From the IMG/VR virus record IMGVR_UViG_3300045146_000080, positions 1 to 43,688 of that record: a DNA stretch of 43,688 nucleotides, one strand, 5' to 3'. The DNA is from a virus. This document shows, piece by piece, positions 24,235 through 33,986 of the stretch. The translations under genes and the position numbers were made by a program. Position 1 is the first letter of the stretch. Each line of letters starts with the position of its first letter. The notes beneath the pieces are model-generated. The model was given only the letters and a program-made list of their open reading frames with translations. It did no database searches and was not told where the DNA came from.

Positions 24235-25224
24235 ATGGCAAACAATTCTGAATATTTGATTGCTCCTGATATTCTCGCCGGGTGGCGTAAAACAAATCCT
24301 CCGGAGCAGGCGCAACAGCCAGTCATAAGCCCGTGGGTTGGTATATCTCGTCTGCTCGCTACCATCGGACAGGCGGCATCTGCTAGTGATCCGACTAGTT
24401 GGCAGAACCAACTGGCTAACTCTATGATAGGAATAACATCTGCTCAACAGGCGGGTGCTATACAAAAAGAGTTGGAGGCCGGTAGATCTATTCCGACTAG
24501 TGGAATAGGCATGTTCGGCGTCACGCCGCAGGAACGGCAGGCTGCTCTTGCTGAGCAAATGCAGAGACAGCAAATGGCTCTCGAGCAAACTCGTGCACAA
24601 CAGGCACAACAACAAATAGATTTGGAACGACAGCGGACTGGCTTTGAGGGTAGGAAAGTTGAGATGGAGGAGAAAAGGCTTCCCTACGAAATAGGTGCTA
24701 CTGAGGCAGATACCGCTGCTAGGAAAGCGTATGCGGCTAGTCTTCCGCCTTATTATAAACAGTTTACCCAGGAGGAAAAACTTACCAATCTCAGAGGCTG
24801 GTGGCAGTTGCAGGGAGATATAGTGAGAGCTAATGCTGATCTAGAAAAGGCTCGGGGATTAGAGATACCGAATATAACGGTGGATGAAAGAAAGGTTCTG
24901 GTACGAAAGTTGTATGATTCTATCAAAGATGAGCTTCCTAAAGAAGGAATATTTGGTCTTAGCAAGCCAAGTGTAGACGAGCTAGAGAAAAGGCTTAGAG
25001 AGGGAAAGATACCCGATAGTTTGTTGCCGAAAGTCAGGGCATTGCTGGCAATAAATAATAGCTTTGATATAGTAGCCAAAAATGATCTAACGGCCAGACA
25101 GGTTTGGATGGAGATTATGCTTTCTACCCCTGGAATGTATGATGAACTGTGGAAGGCTCCAACAACCGCTAAGCCATCCTATCCGCTTAGCTCTAAAAGC
25201 AGCGGGGTAACTAGATCATTTTAA
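24235..25224 (+). CDS. Gln-rich helical ejection protein, 329 aa
   Basis: The ATG at 24235 has AGGAGG five bases upstream; a GTG two codons earlier is the alternative. The middle (about 90-150) is a Gln/Glu/Arg-rich coiled coil (ERQAALAEQMQRQQMALEQT and RAQQAQQQIDLERQ). The C-terminal half carries acidic helices. Composition and place fit the second of the three ejection proteins. It ends just before palindromic element 7. Confidence 0.6.
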   Translation: MANNSEYLIAPDILAGWRKTNPPEQAQQPVISPWVGISRLLATIGQAASASDPTSWQNQLANSMIGITSAQQAGAIQKELEAGRSIPTSGIGMFGVTPQERQAALAEQMQRQQMALEQTRAQQAQQQIDLERQRTGFEGRKVEMEEKRLPYEIGATEADTAARKAYAASLPPYYKQFTQEEKLTNLRGWWQLQGDIVRANADLEKARGLEIPNITVDERKVLVRKLYDSIKDELPKEGIFGLSKPSVDELEKRLREGKIPDSLLPKVRALLAINNSFDIVAKNDLTARQVWMEIMLSTPGMYDELWKAPTTAKPSYPLSSKSSGVTRSF

Positions 25225-25228
25225 CAAG

Positions 25229-25251
25229 ACGTGTTTAAAAATTAAACACAT
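25229..25251 (+). promoter_or_regulatory. palindromic element 7 of 9
   Basis: ACGTGTTTAA, AAA, TTAAACACAT with AG before it. It follows the 25224 stop by four bases, and its centre lies 26 bases before the ATG of the large ejection gene, upstream of its TTGGAGG ribosome site. Confidence 0.85.
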
Positions 25252-25265
25252 ATCTTGGAGGTAAT

Positions 25266-28200
25266 ATGTCTTTCGAAAACGTCAAAAAGTTATACGGCAT
25301 TATGAAGGATGATTTTGGTTATGATATGCCTGACTTTGAAACGTTTCACTTCGATATACAAAAACCGGAAAACGTTAAGATTGCCTATGATATAGTTGGC
25401 AGTAGGTACGACGTACCGGATATGGAAACGTTTGCTAGGGATATATATTCAGATGAGGAAGAACGAGTAGCGAAGACTCCTATGACTCCAGCCGAGGGAG
25501 TTGCAGCCTCGTCAAACGTTTTGCGTGGTGTGTCTAATATGTTTAACACGCTAAACTGGCTGCTCAAAAAAGGGCAGTCTATCTATCCTTGGCAGGAGGA
25601 ACCAGATGATACCTTTCTGAAAAACATTGCCGATACTTATACTGCTACTGCTGACGAGTATAAAGATCAGATGTATCAGGGGCAGGATAGTATGTCCAAG
25701 ATAGCTACCCAGATTATCGCTGGTGGCTCCGAGATGCTCGGTGAGTTGCCTATGTATGCAATCGGTGGAGCACTCGGGAAGTTTGGACTGGCCGCTATTA
25801 TGGCCGCTAGCAAGGCCGCGGAAGCAGATGCCACTGGCGGTAATGAACTAGTCGAGGGGGCAAAGGGATTTGCCGTTGGTCATGCTATGCATACTGCAAT
25901 GGCCGCCACTAGGATGATCCCTATTCGTGGTGCGCTTGGCTGGCTCACGAGGAAGGCGGCTGGGGCTAGTATGTTATCTAGTCCAGAGATAATAGCACAG
26001 GCGCAGAAACCGCAGGAGGAACGAGATTTCTCCGGCGCTGCGTCTAGTGCTATCCTCGGTTTGTTTATGACTCCTGGCCGCGGGCAGCCGCCGAAACGAA
26101 ACGCCGCTGGGGAGGTTATTGCTCCTTCTCCTTTTGCCTCTGTTCGTGTGAAGGAGCGATTTAAAACATTCCTAGACGATGCCTTTGTCACCGAGCCTAT
26201 CAACGATTTCGGCCTCACTATGAAACATTGGTATAATGCTAGGTTTGGGAAGGAGAGTCCTGCTTTAAAAGATGTTATTGGGGATAAATTTGTATCTGGG
26301 CCGACTGCTCGCTTTGATACTGCTAAAAAGTTTGCTAGCTCTATAGAGGTCACACCGGAGAATAGCAAGCCGTTGTCTCCCGCGGAAGAGGTTATTGCCG
26401 AGACTACCCTCGGCAAAACTATCATGGGGGAACTCAACGGGATAGAACCACCGAGCAAACGCTTCGCTGCTATTCGAGAGACGTGGAAAAAGTTCAATGA
26501 TATATTCGATTCTGATGCTACTATATTCGATAGGGTGTACAATGCGTCCGAGCATCTCGGTGCTAGGATAAGATGGCTTGAACCAGAGGAAGCGAAGATA
26601 CTCCGCAGTGGGAGGTCGTACTCGGAGAAGAAAGAAATCTGGGCGATGCCTAATCCTACTATGATGTCGCACGAACTTGGACACGTTGTTCTCATTAATG
26701 AGTTGAAACTCGGCGCTGTTATTAGACGGAATAAGAAGACAGGCGCTATTCGAGAGGATCTTGGAAATAGAACACCACTGAAATCGCTCAATCTCGATAA
26801 AAAAGAGTTGCAGGATGTTTATAATAGTGTTACCAATGAACTCAATCCTCTCTGGGAAAAGTTGTATGGGAAAAAGTTAGAGAGGCGACATAACTATACG
26901 GCAGATAGTGAACGCGGCATAGCCGAACGAATGGCTGATTTTATTGGTTTGTATATCAGAAATCCAGAACAGGCTCGTGCTATTGCACCGAAACTTGCTA
27001 ATCAATTTGGTGCTAGACTGGAAGAGATACTCAAGCCGGTTGAACGAGTTACGACTCCGCAGGAAGTACTAGGACGGATGGCTAGCGAACAGATGAAAGT
27101 TGAGGCGGAGCCTGTTGGGGATCAGGTTGTTCCTCCTATCAAAATAGTGAAGGCGCATAAGGGGAATATAAACGAACTGCCTCCCGATATACAAGAGGTG
27201 ATAAACAAAAACGACCTGCGCTACGAAGGAAAACAGACGGCTGGCATTCCTGGAGAGGAATCTGTTGTACTCATGTCTATCAACAAAACGCAGGATACTC
27301 TCGGCATACCGGAGAGTAAACTTACGCCGGAGTATATACAACAGAGGGTGAGTGAAAAGCTAGCACAGCGGGCTGCGCCGCCTTCTATAGAAGGAGCATC
27401 AGAAATACCAACAGAGTTTGCCAATAGTACACTGGCTCGCCGTCTATTCGGCACTGCGAAAGGGAAGGGGATAGATAAGGTATCGTTGATCACTGCCGTT
27501 AAACAGTTGACTGGCGTCGATAAGATGAAGTTTGTTGGAGATGCTAATGATCCAAACGTGTTGACTGAACGAGATCTATCTGAATTACTCAGCAGGATGA
27601 AGGAGATAGATAGAGGTTGGACACAGAACGAGAAACTTCAATATATGTTGACTGGTGATAGACCAGTGCCGGAGATGGATGCTAAGATACACCTACTGAT
27701 GTCTATGAGGGAAAGTCCTATAGCTGGCGCACTTCGTGCTATTAACGATAAGTTTTTCCGTTCGATAGGAACATCGCTGCAAAAGGCGGGGCCTGTTGGG
27801 AAGGAGATATATAATAGGATTATTGCTGTTAACAAGTATAAATTCAACAAAAGCGCAGAAACATTGCATAAAATACACCTTGCTTTTAAACGCTTTTCTA
27901 CTGATGATTGGAGGAAGTTTGTATCTGCTGTTGATTCTGGCAAACAAGAGTTAGTGGATGCTCTCCCCGATCATATTCGCGCTGCTTATAAAGTATATAA
28001 CGATAACCTCGTTGTAGTTGATGGACTTATCAAAACACTTGGTCTCCGCACTAGACGCGCCGATGGTAGATCTGTTCCCTACGAAGGGAAGAAAGGGCCG
28101 TATTTTCCTCATATGTTTGAGTGGACTGAACTACGGTCAAAGGGTAGGAGGAGGGCGTTCATTAGAAATGTTATGAAACAAAAGGGAATCACCGAGGCCG

Positions 28201-29576
28201 AAGCCAACAAGATGTTGAATGATCTTATCTCACATAGGTCGCAGAAACTTGCTGGCAATATTGAGTATTCTAGAGAACTAGATACAGGTGGTTGGCTCGG
28301 TGATCCCAACGCTCCTCACTTCTCCGGCGCTCGCGCGAAGGAGGCTATTGATAGGTATTTCATACAAGCGTATACGAGGATAGCGGAGGCGCGATATTAT
28401 GATAGATATGGAAAAAATATAGACCCAAATCATACGTCGCTCAGTGAACTCATAATGTCCGACCCTGATGTTGTTAAACAGGCTCGACTCGGAAACCTGG
28501 TAAAGGCATTTCGTGGTCTCAATCCAGCCGATGCAGAACGGCCACTACTTGCAGCGCTGCGAAACCTAAACGTTATAAAGATGCTCGGCCTCACGGCTAT
28601 ACCTAACTTCTTTCAGACAGCCGTGACGCTTCCAAGCAAGGCATTCACCTTTGGTTTCTCTCGAGGCGTACGCATTCTCGCCGACGGGCTGAAGGAAGTA
28701 ATCACTAACCCAAACTTTGCTAAGTACGATGTTGGCGTTTCGATGATGGAAACTATTAAAAACATGACTGGTGTGTCTGGTCGTGGACTTACTGGTAGAG
28801 CTACGTCTAAATTTCTCAAGTTATACGGCATGACCGCAACCGAGACTGTGAACAATATAGTATCTGCCTCTATGGGAAAACCGTTTATAAAAGAGGCTAT
28901 GGCTATTGCTAATGGGGAATCGCCGAGTAGTATATTTGGAATTAGATATAGGAGGATGCCGTCTGCTCGACTTCGTAAACTTGCCATCGAGGAGCTGAGA
29001 AAGTTTGGTGTATCGGAGGATAGTATAAAGTCAGGTAAGTTGACGGATAGTGATATAACCGGTGCTGCCCTCCGCATGACTCGTATGACTCAGTTTGGTG
29101 GTGGGCCGGAGGACTTTCCTCTATTCTATTCTACCGAGTGGGGAAAAACACTGACACAGTTTAAAAAGTTCTCCTTCGGTATGACTAAACTAATGTACAA
29201 CGAGGTTGCTAAACCAGCCATGCGTGGAAACTTTGCTCCCCTTATCGGCACTATGATAGGTGGCATTGTTTCTGGGGAAGCTATCAACCTGATCAAACAG
29301 CAGATTATCCTGGGGAAGGATAGGGATGAGGATGTTATCAAGCGAGTTGTTGAGGATCTGGCTGCCGTTGGTGCGCTTGGTACGTTTATGGATGTTATAC
29401 AATCAGCCACGGCTGGGAATATTATAAAAACTATGGCCGGCCCGACGCTCGGCGAACTTGCTAGCACTATGGAGTTGTTGTCTCGTGGTGATGTATATGA
29501 AACGATTCGTAGACAGATACCTATTGTTCGGTCTACTGGAGCCTTCAAAAAGAAAAAGGATGAGGCTGGATGGTAG
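25266..29576 (+). CDS. large ejection protein with zinc-metalloprotease motif, 1436 aa
   Basis: The longest gene in the window. Near the start two units, YDMPDFETFHFDI and YDVPDMETFARDIY, repeat, as in some giant phage structural proteins. At 469-473 the motif HELGH (in NPTMMSHELGHVVLINELKL) is a zincin HExxH site; E554 (AERMADF) could be the third ligand, 81 residues on. The rest is long and mostly helical, with a hydrophobic segment near 145-165 (GALGKFGLAAIMAASKAAEA). Place at the end of the virion block fits the large ejection protein that degrades or crosses the envelope. A lytic transglycosylase domain, common in such proteins, is not seen. Confidence 0.65.
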   Translation: MSFENVKKLYGIMKDDFGYDMPDFETFHFDIQKPENVKIAYDIVGSRYDVPDMETFARDIYSDEEERVAKTPMTPAEGVAASSNVLRGVSNMFNTLNWLLKKGQSIYPWQEEPDDTFLKNIADTYTATADEYKDQMYQGQDSMSKIATQIIAGGSEMLGELPMYAIGGALGKFGLAAIMAASKAAEADATGGNELVEGAKGFAVGHAMHTAMAATRMIPIRGALGWLTRKAAGASMLSSPEIIAQAQKPQEERDFSGAASSAILGLFMTPGRGQPPKRNAAGEVIAPSPFASVRVKERFKTFLDDAFVTEPINDFGLTMKHWYNARFGKESPALKDVIGDKFVSGPTARFDTAKKFASSIEVTPENSKPLSPAEEVIAETTLGKTIMGELNGIEPPSKRFAAIRETWKKFNDIFDSDATIFDRVYNASEHLGARIRWLEPEEAKILRSGRSYSEKKEIWAMPNPTMMSHELGHVVLINELKLGAVIRRNKKTGAIREDLGNRTPLKSLNLDKKELQDVYNSVTNELNPLWEKLYGKKLERRHNYTADSERGIAERMADFIGLYIRNPEQARAIAPKLANQFGARLEEILKPVERVTTPQEVLGRMASEQMKVEAEPVGDQVVPPIKIVKAHKGNINELPPDIQEVINKNDLRYEGKQTAGIPGEESVVLMSINKTQDTLGIPESKLTPEYIQQRVSEKLAQRAAPPSIEGASEIPTEFANSTLARRLFGTAKGKGIDKVSLITAVKQLTGVDKMKFVGDANDPNVLTERDLSELLSRMKEIDRGWTQNEKLQYMLTGDRPVPEMDAKIHLLMSMRESPIAGALRAINDKFFRSIGTSLQKAGPVGKEIYNRIIAVNKYKFNKSAETLHKIHLAFKRFSTDDWRKFVSAVDSGKQELVDALPDHIRAAYKVYNDNLVVVDGLIKTLGLRTRRADGRSVPYEGKKGPYFPHMFEWTELRSKGRRRAFIRNVMKQKGITEAEANKMLNDLISHRSQKLAGNIEYSRELDTGGWLGDPNAPHFSGARAKEAIDRYFIQAYTRIAEARYYDRYGKNIDPNHTSLSELIMSDPDVVKQARLGNLVKAFRGLNPADAERPLLAALRNLNVIKMLGLTAIPNFFQTAVTLPSKAFTFGFSRGVRILADGLKEVITNPNFAKYDVGVSMMETIKNMTGVSGRGLTGRATSKFLKLYGMTATETVNNIVSASMGKPFIKEAMAIANGESPSSIFGIRYRRMPSARLRKLAIEELRKFGVSEDSIKSGKLTDSDITGAALRMTRMTQFGGGPEDFPLFYSTEWGKTLTQFKKFSFGMTKLMYNEVAKPAMRGNFAPLIGTMIGGIVSGEAINLIKQQIILGKDRDEDVIKRVVEDLAAVGALGTFMDVIQSATAGNIIKTMAGPTLGELASTMELLSRGDVYETIRRQIPIVRSTGAFKKKKDEAGW

Positions 29577-30108
29577 GTTTACAACGATATACAACTCCAT
29601 ATTCTAGTACCATTCGAAGTAGCGGTCTTATTCCTTTTAGATATTCATACCACTTCCTTTTTACTTTGTATACATAGCGTTCTACTATTTCAAGTCCTGC
29701 ACGCTTACACAGTAGTTTAAACTCATATTCTGTTATTTCATGGAAATGGTTTTTTGTTTTTAAAAAGCACGGGCGTTTTGGTAGTCCAATATACATAAAT
29801 CCGTCGGCCTTTAATAAAGACACGGCTAGATTTACACAACTCAGTGGATTGAATAGATGTTCTAACACATCCAAGCATAGAATAGTATCATATCCTTTTG
29901 TTGGCCAGTGGTTTAGATAATCTAAGTCTAGATGTCCAGTATTATGCATCTCAGTACTCTGCGGTGCTAGCGTGTCAGTCATCTTACTTTTTTGTCCTAG
30001 GTCTAGTGTGAGACCGAGGTTTCTTGTAGAGAAGAATTTTATTAGGGCCTTTCTTCTCTGTTCGTTTTGGTAGGTATTATCACTCAGTCCTGATAGTTCT
30101 TGTAGCAT
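29545..30108 (-). CDS. small class I SAM-dependent methyltransferase, 187 aa
   Basis: The protein shows a degenerate motif I (LTLDLGQKS) at about residues 33-41, then YDTILCLDVLEHLFNP (73-88) that matches the post-I and motif II region of Methyltransf_11-type enzymes, and LLKADGFMYIGLPKR as the next strand. The motif I glycines are fewer than usual. The target could be a small molecule, an RNA or a protein. It follows the DUF3987-like gene by 11 bases with an AAGGA site and overlaps the end of the convergent ejection gene by 32 bases. Confidence 0.65.
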   Translation of the reverse strand: MLQELSGLSDNTYQNEQRRKALIKFFSTRNLGLTLDLGQKSKMTDTLAPQSTEMHNTGHLDLDYLNHWPTKGYDTILCLDVLEHLFNPLSCVNLAVSLLKADGFMYIGLPKRPCFLKTKNHFHEITEYEFKLLCKRAGLEIVERYVYKVKRKWYEYLKGIRPLLRMVLEYGVVYRCKPTIQPHPFSF

Positions 30109-30119
30109 TTATCGTCCTT

Positions 30120-31304
30120 CTATGGTGTATATTCGATCTTACCCGTTAATGGACTATATGTACAAAACTTCTTGCCATCTCCTTTTAGATCAACGGTTGA
30201 CAACGTCTGCACGATCCGTTTCATAGTATCGTAATCAGCGTCGTGCATATGCATACCTAGCAATCTATCAAACGTTGTCACCTTCTGCAACATAATAGTC
30301 CTCATCACGTTGGCCGTCACGTCTGCAATGTCACTCTTCCCAATGCCGAGGAATACGCTCGGCATTCTTTTTTCTATCCTCTCTAGTTCATAGATGGCTC
30401 TATCAAAGTCAACTCCGTCCAATATCAGATTTCCGTTTTTCCTACTAGCATTCAATACCATACTCAACTTGAGGACGTGCGTCCCTCGTCTGGTTAGATA
30501 ACCTTCTAGGCGAGGATCTGTGAATGGTTGTTGTTCATCCTGCGAACCATACCATGCATCCCACTTGTCTACAAATGATTGTGTTGGTTTATATTCACCG
30601 TTCATCATGTATATACATTCAAGATCGTGGAGGAGTTTTGTTTCCAATATGATTTCATCCTCCGTTTTAAACGGGCGCGTCACGGTGCTTCCCTTTCGTG
30701 GTTCATAAACGAATATGATCCGTGATGTCAACCCGCCTCCAATGGCATCCTGCGGCATCGTGGTTTGTAATAATTTGGGTGTTGTTGCGCCGATCAAATT
30801 AACCCATACGTTTGTGATATTATCAATGCCTTGACTTTTAGTCTCGTATGTCCACGGGTTTGGACAATCGTACCAATTGCATAGATCTGCCATCAACTGC
30901 TGGTTGTTGTAACCGAGGAATACTGTTAGTTCCTCGCTGAAAATTGTGAGGCTAGATTGTACAACCGGTTCCCCTGCATCCGACACAAATCCTGCACCTG
31001 AACGTTTTAACCGTCTGATGAGTTGTTCACGAGTCACGGCCTCCGGAGACATAGCCACACCTACCTTCCGCAGCAGTGAACCGGCGGGTCGCATGGCTGT
31101 TCCCTTTCGAGAACCACTCGGGCCGACTAGCACAATATATAGATTGGGGAATAACATGCCTTCCCACAATAGAAAGCACTTGCGCTGTAAACAAGCGGCT
31201 ACTGTGGATATAGCTGTCCAACGTTTAAAACTACTCGGCGGTTCACTATTCTCTGTATATAACATCCATGATTCAATCCAGTCATCTAGAAACCTTTCTT
31301 CCAC
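30120..31304 (-). CDS. DUF3987-like P-loop ATPase, helicase or primase partner
   Basis: GTG start with GGAGG five bases upstream. The Walker A loop is GPSGSRKGT at 61-69. The N-terminal ERFLDDWIESWMLYTENSEP and SFKRWTAISTVAACLQRKCF form the region that precedes it in DUF3987 proteins. A later FSEELTVFL may hold the Walker B acid. Members of this family in phages accompany replication proteins and are often listed as putative helicases. Here it is next to the DNA polymerase, and no other helicase is visible in the window, so it is the best candidate. A primase domain is not seen in this chain. Confidence 0.65.
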   Translation of the reverse strand: MEERFLDDWIESWMLYTENSEPPSSFKRWTAISTVAACLQRKCFLLWEGMLFPNLYIVLVGPSGSRKGTAMRPAGSLLRKVGVAMSPEAVTREQLIRRLKRSGAGFVSDAGEPVVQSSLTIFSEELTVFLGYNNQQLMADLCNWYDCPNPWTYETKSQGIDNITNVWVNLIGATTPKLLQTTMPQDAIGGGLTSRIIFVYEPRKGSTVTRPFKTEDEIILETKLLHDLECIYMMNGEYKPTQSFVDKWDAWYGSQDEQQPFTDPRLEGYLTRRGTHVLKLSMVLNASRKNGNLILDGVDFDRAIYELERIEKRMPSVFLGIGKSDIADVTANVMRTIMLQKVTTFDRLLGMHMHDADYDTMKRIVQTLSTVDLKGDGKKFCTYSPLTGKIEYTP

Positions 31305-31488
31305 AGTGCCTCCGAAGTTGACCGGTTGCTCTATTGTCTCTTGTTATTTTTATATATAATCTTCTGCGTTTTATTCTAAAACGGAATTTGTGTACTAATG
31401 AACAATCGCAGCACGCTATTTTGTGATCTTCGTTTAGTGTATATCGCTCCTCTGTTCCATCCTCTACTATCTCATATTTGCTTTTCAT
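31282..31488 (-). CDS. small basic Cys-rich protein, 68 aa
   Basis: The ATG overlaps the polymerase stop (CTATGA), and its end overlaps the start of the DUF3987-like gene by 23 bases. The chain MKSKYEIVEDGTEERYTLNE continues with HKIACCDCSLVHKFRFRIKR and ends basic with RHCGRKVSR. A CxxC pair and a late H-x-C suggest zinc binding. Its place between polymerase and ATPase, by overlapping starts and stops, argues for cotranslation. I do not recognise it. Confidence 0.6.
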   Translation of the reverse strand: MKSKYEIVEDGTEERYTLNEDHKIACCDCSLVHKFRFRIKRRRLYIKITRDNRATGQLRRHCGRKVSR

Positions 31489-33956
31489 AGAGCCTCGAGG
31501 AATTTTGTTAGGCCGTCTATTGTTCCAACCTCCTGCATATCTTTCATATTTGTCAAACCAACAGATATAGACGCCGGTATTGTGAATGATCTCTGTCTCC
31601 ACACTAGTGGCTGTTCCAACGATGCTACTATGTTTTTGACTGCTTCTATGTGCGCCGTTAGTGGAACCGACCTCGGTATCTGGAACACAATACTATCGTG
31701 GACTTGGTTCAGCAGCTCTACGTGCTGAAACTTATCTTGGTTGTAGTATATATAGATCAAACCACGTCTATTTATGATGTCGGCCACTGTTGACTGTGGT
31801 GTGTAGGAATATGCTTCCTTGAATAACTCCTCCCCCCACTGTGCCATGAACATTCTCTTTCTGCCGAGCAAGTTAGTCAATGTTCTATTTCTACGCAGTT
31901 CCTCCTGTATCCAGTTCCACATAACCTGCACCCCTGGATATGCTGTATGATAGGCCATGCGAACTGTTTTGCCTATATTTTCTGGTATCTCTAGATCGTA
32001 CGCAAACTTTCTATAACCAAGACCGTAGTTGAATGCGTGATTGCTACGTTTTCCCCAGAACCGCTCGGTGTGGCCGCAGATAGTTGGATCAACGCAAAAT
32101 GGGCAACTGCCGTCTTTGTTACTAACTTTATCCACCGGCTTGTTTAGTATCAAACCGGCTGTCTGTTTGTGTACGTCTGCGCCGCTTTCAAACGCTTCTA
32201 TCATTTTGTGTTCTGGTGCTATATATGCAACTATTCTATTCTCCGCCTGGCTGAGGTCTATATTATATCCTATATACCCTTCGTCAAACAACATATGCTT
32301 TTTAAACTCCGGCGGATCGTTTTGTAGATTCATCCCCGTTTCCCAGATCGTCGTAGATGATGATAGTCGACCACTATCAGCAGCGCCGACAGGATTATAG
32401 CTACAGCGTAGGCGGTGATCGCTGTCGAGGGTGACGTCGAGATAGGTCGATTTAAGTTTTGACAGCTTACGACACTCAAGCAGAATGGAAGCTTCACTAG
32501 AGCCAGAACGAGACAGACGTTTGAGAGCATCCTCATCGCTCGTCCTTTTTCCCGTTGTTCTCTTCTTATACTCTTTATAGCCTTTTTCATCGTAGAGATA
32601 CTCCATAACTTGTCTGCTACTATTCCAATTAACTTCCTTCCCCGCTATCGTATTCAACATTTTTGTTAACTCTTTCACACGAGCATCTGCTTTCTCCGAC
32701 TCCCTCTTCAAACCATCAACATCTACTCGTATACCCCGCTCGCTCATGTATATCAACGGCTCTATTAATATCTTCTGATGGTTGTATGTATCTATGTTAT
32801 CTTTTATTTCTAGGTCTTTTATCAATCTAGGAAACGCTATCGAGCAAACGATACTATCCTTCGCGTTGTATTCCCAAAAACTTGTCTCGTCTCCGCCTAT
32901 CTTTATATACTTTTTCCCTTCGTCTTTATAGTAGGGTATTTCTGTATATATACTATTTATAAAATCCAATCCCTTTGGAAAGTCAGGAACGAGTATAGCT
33001 TGCGCTATCATGGTATCTTCTATATGCTTGACTACTATACCATACTTGCGGAATAGAAATTGACTGTCGAAGATAGCATTCTGTCCTATCTTCTTTATAT
33101 TGCTATCCTCTAGTATATCTGCGATTAACTTCCATACTAGGGCCTCGTCCTCTATATTGAAATATTCCCTACCGTGCGATATAAATGGTATTGATATGGC
33201 TATGTATTCTTCGTCCACACGAGTACAAAAACTAATACAACTAACTTCTAGATTGACAACCTCTATGTCAAACGCAACTGGATTGCCACTTGCCTTTATT
33301 GCCCCTAGAAAAAATGTTGTATCTTGTAGGGTTGGGGCTGTTATTATTTTGTGATCTGGCTGACGTAGTTCCCTATACTCCGACTCTCGTTTTGCCCTAT
33401 GCAAATCGTGGAGGATATAGTATCGCCATAGATACATACCACCTTCCCTACCTTGGTGAATACAGGCAGCGGGGTGGATGGATGCTAGTACCTTCCTCTT
33501 CGAGGGTAGTAAACTTTCGTAGATAGAACCGCGGCGTTTCGTTATACTTGGTGGATATATGCCGGTCAATGCGTATAGAGGAACGTTGCCAAACGCAATT
33601 ATTATATTAACGTCGGTTGCCTCTAGTTCGTCGTATAACTGTTGTTTATAGTGTAGATACTCGGGAGTTTCGTGTACTGGCTTTTTATCTAGATCTATAA
33701 AAGTAGATATATCATTTGTCTTTTTGCTGGTGGTTGGTGGCTGCTCTTTTATGACGTTTGTTATATAACAATCTGTGCGAATTATTCTTGCACTTGCCAA
33801 TAGCTGATTCAACAATGATCCGGCTGGGCCGACAAACGGCCTACCCTCCTTATTCTCCATAGCTCCTGGCGCTTCACCAACTATGGCTATCTTCGCCGAG
33901 GCTGGACCTTCTGGCCCGATTATCCTACGCAACGGGGGCTGTTGCTGGAACAACAT
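31485..33956 (-). CDS. fusion of uracil-DNA-glycosylase-like, exonuclease and family A DNA polymerase domains
   Basis: Three domains in order. Residues 22-180 look like a family 4 UDG: GEAPGAMEN (27-35) and the HP motif at 161-162 after VLASI; the usual Fe-S cysteine pair at the N-terminus is absent. Residues about 205-385 form a DEDD exonuclease: D230/E232 (AFDIEV), N293/D297 (GQNAIFD), Y363/D367 (YNAKD). Residues about 400-823 are polymerase A: D567 (DLSQAENR), R632/K636/Y644/G645 (motif B), H753/D754 (QVHDS). H640 occupies the place of Phe762 of E. coli Pol I. A CPFC-x5-CGH insert (618-629) sits before motif B. The start follows AGGAGCCTACA. Confidence 0.88.
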   Translation of the reverse strand: MLFQQQPPLRRIIGPEGPASAKIAIVGEAPGAMENKEGRPFVGPAGSLLNQLLASARIIRTDCYITNVIKEQPPTTSKKTNDISTFIDLDKKPVHETPEYLHYKQQLYDELEATDVNIIIAFGNVPLYALTGIYPPSITKRRGSIYESLLPSKRKVLASIHPAACIHQGREGGMYLWRYYILHDLHRAKRESEYRELRQPDHKIITAPTLQDTTFFLGAIKASGNPVAFDIEVVNLEVSCISFCTRVDEEYIAISIPFISHGREYFNIEDEALVWKLIADILEDSNIKKIGQNAIFDSQFLFRKYGIVVKHIEDTMIAQAILVPDFPKGLDFINSIYTEIPYYKDEGKKYIKIGGDETSFWEYNAKDSIVCSIAFPRLIKDLEIKDNIDTYNHQKILIEPLIYMSERGIRVDVDGLKRESEKADARVKELTKMLNTIAGKEVNWNSSRQVMEYLYDEKGYKEYKKRTTGKRTSDEDALKRLSRSGSSEASILLECRKLSKLKSTYLDVTLDSDHRLRCSYNPVGAADSGRLSSSTTIWETGMNLQNDPPEFKKHMLFDEGYIGYNIDLSQAENRIVAYIAPEHKMIEAFESGADVHKQTAGLILNKPVDKVSNKDGSCPFCVDPTICGHTERFWGKRSNHAFNYGLGYRKFAYDLEIPENIGKTVRMAYHTAYPGVQVMWNWIQEELRRNRTLTNLLGRKRMFMAQWGEELFKEAYSYTPQSTVADIINRRGLIYIYYNQDKFQHVELLNQVHDSIVFQIPRSVPLTAHIEAVKNIVASLEQPLVWRQRSFTIPASISVGLTNMKDMQEVGTIDGLTKFLEAL

Positions 33957-33963
33957 TGTAGGC

Positions 33964-33986
33964 TCCTGTTTAAAAATTAAACACGT
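33964..33986 (-). promoter_or_regulatory. palindromic element 8 of 9
   Basis: On the minus strand: TAGACGTGTTTAA, TTT, TTAAACAGGA. It points toward the polymerase gene, and its AGGAG overlaps that gene's ribosome site. The TAA stop of the methyltransferase fusion lies inside the element. Confidence 0.85.

Noticed and set aside
25880-26791. Long open frame on the minus strand opposite the large ejection gene
   Set aside because: It lies inside a well-supported gene with matching codon use and has no ribosome site or known pattern.
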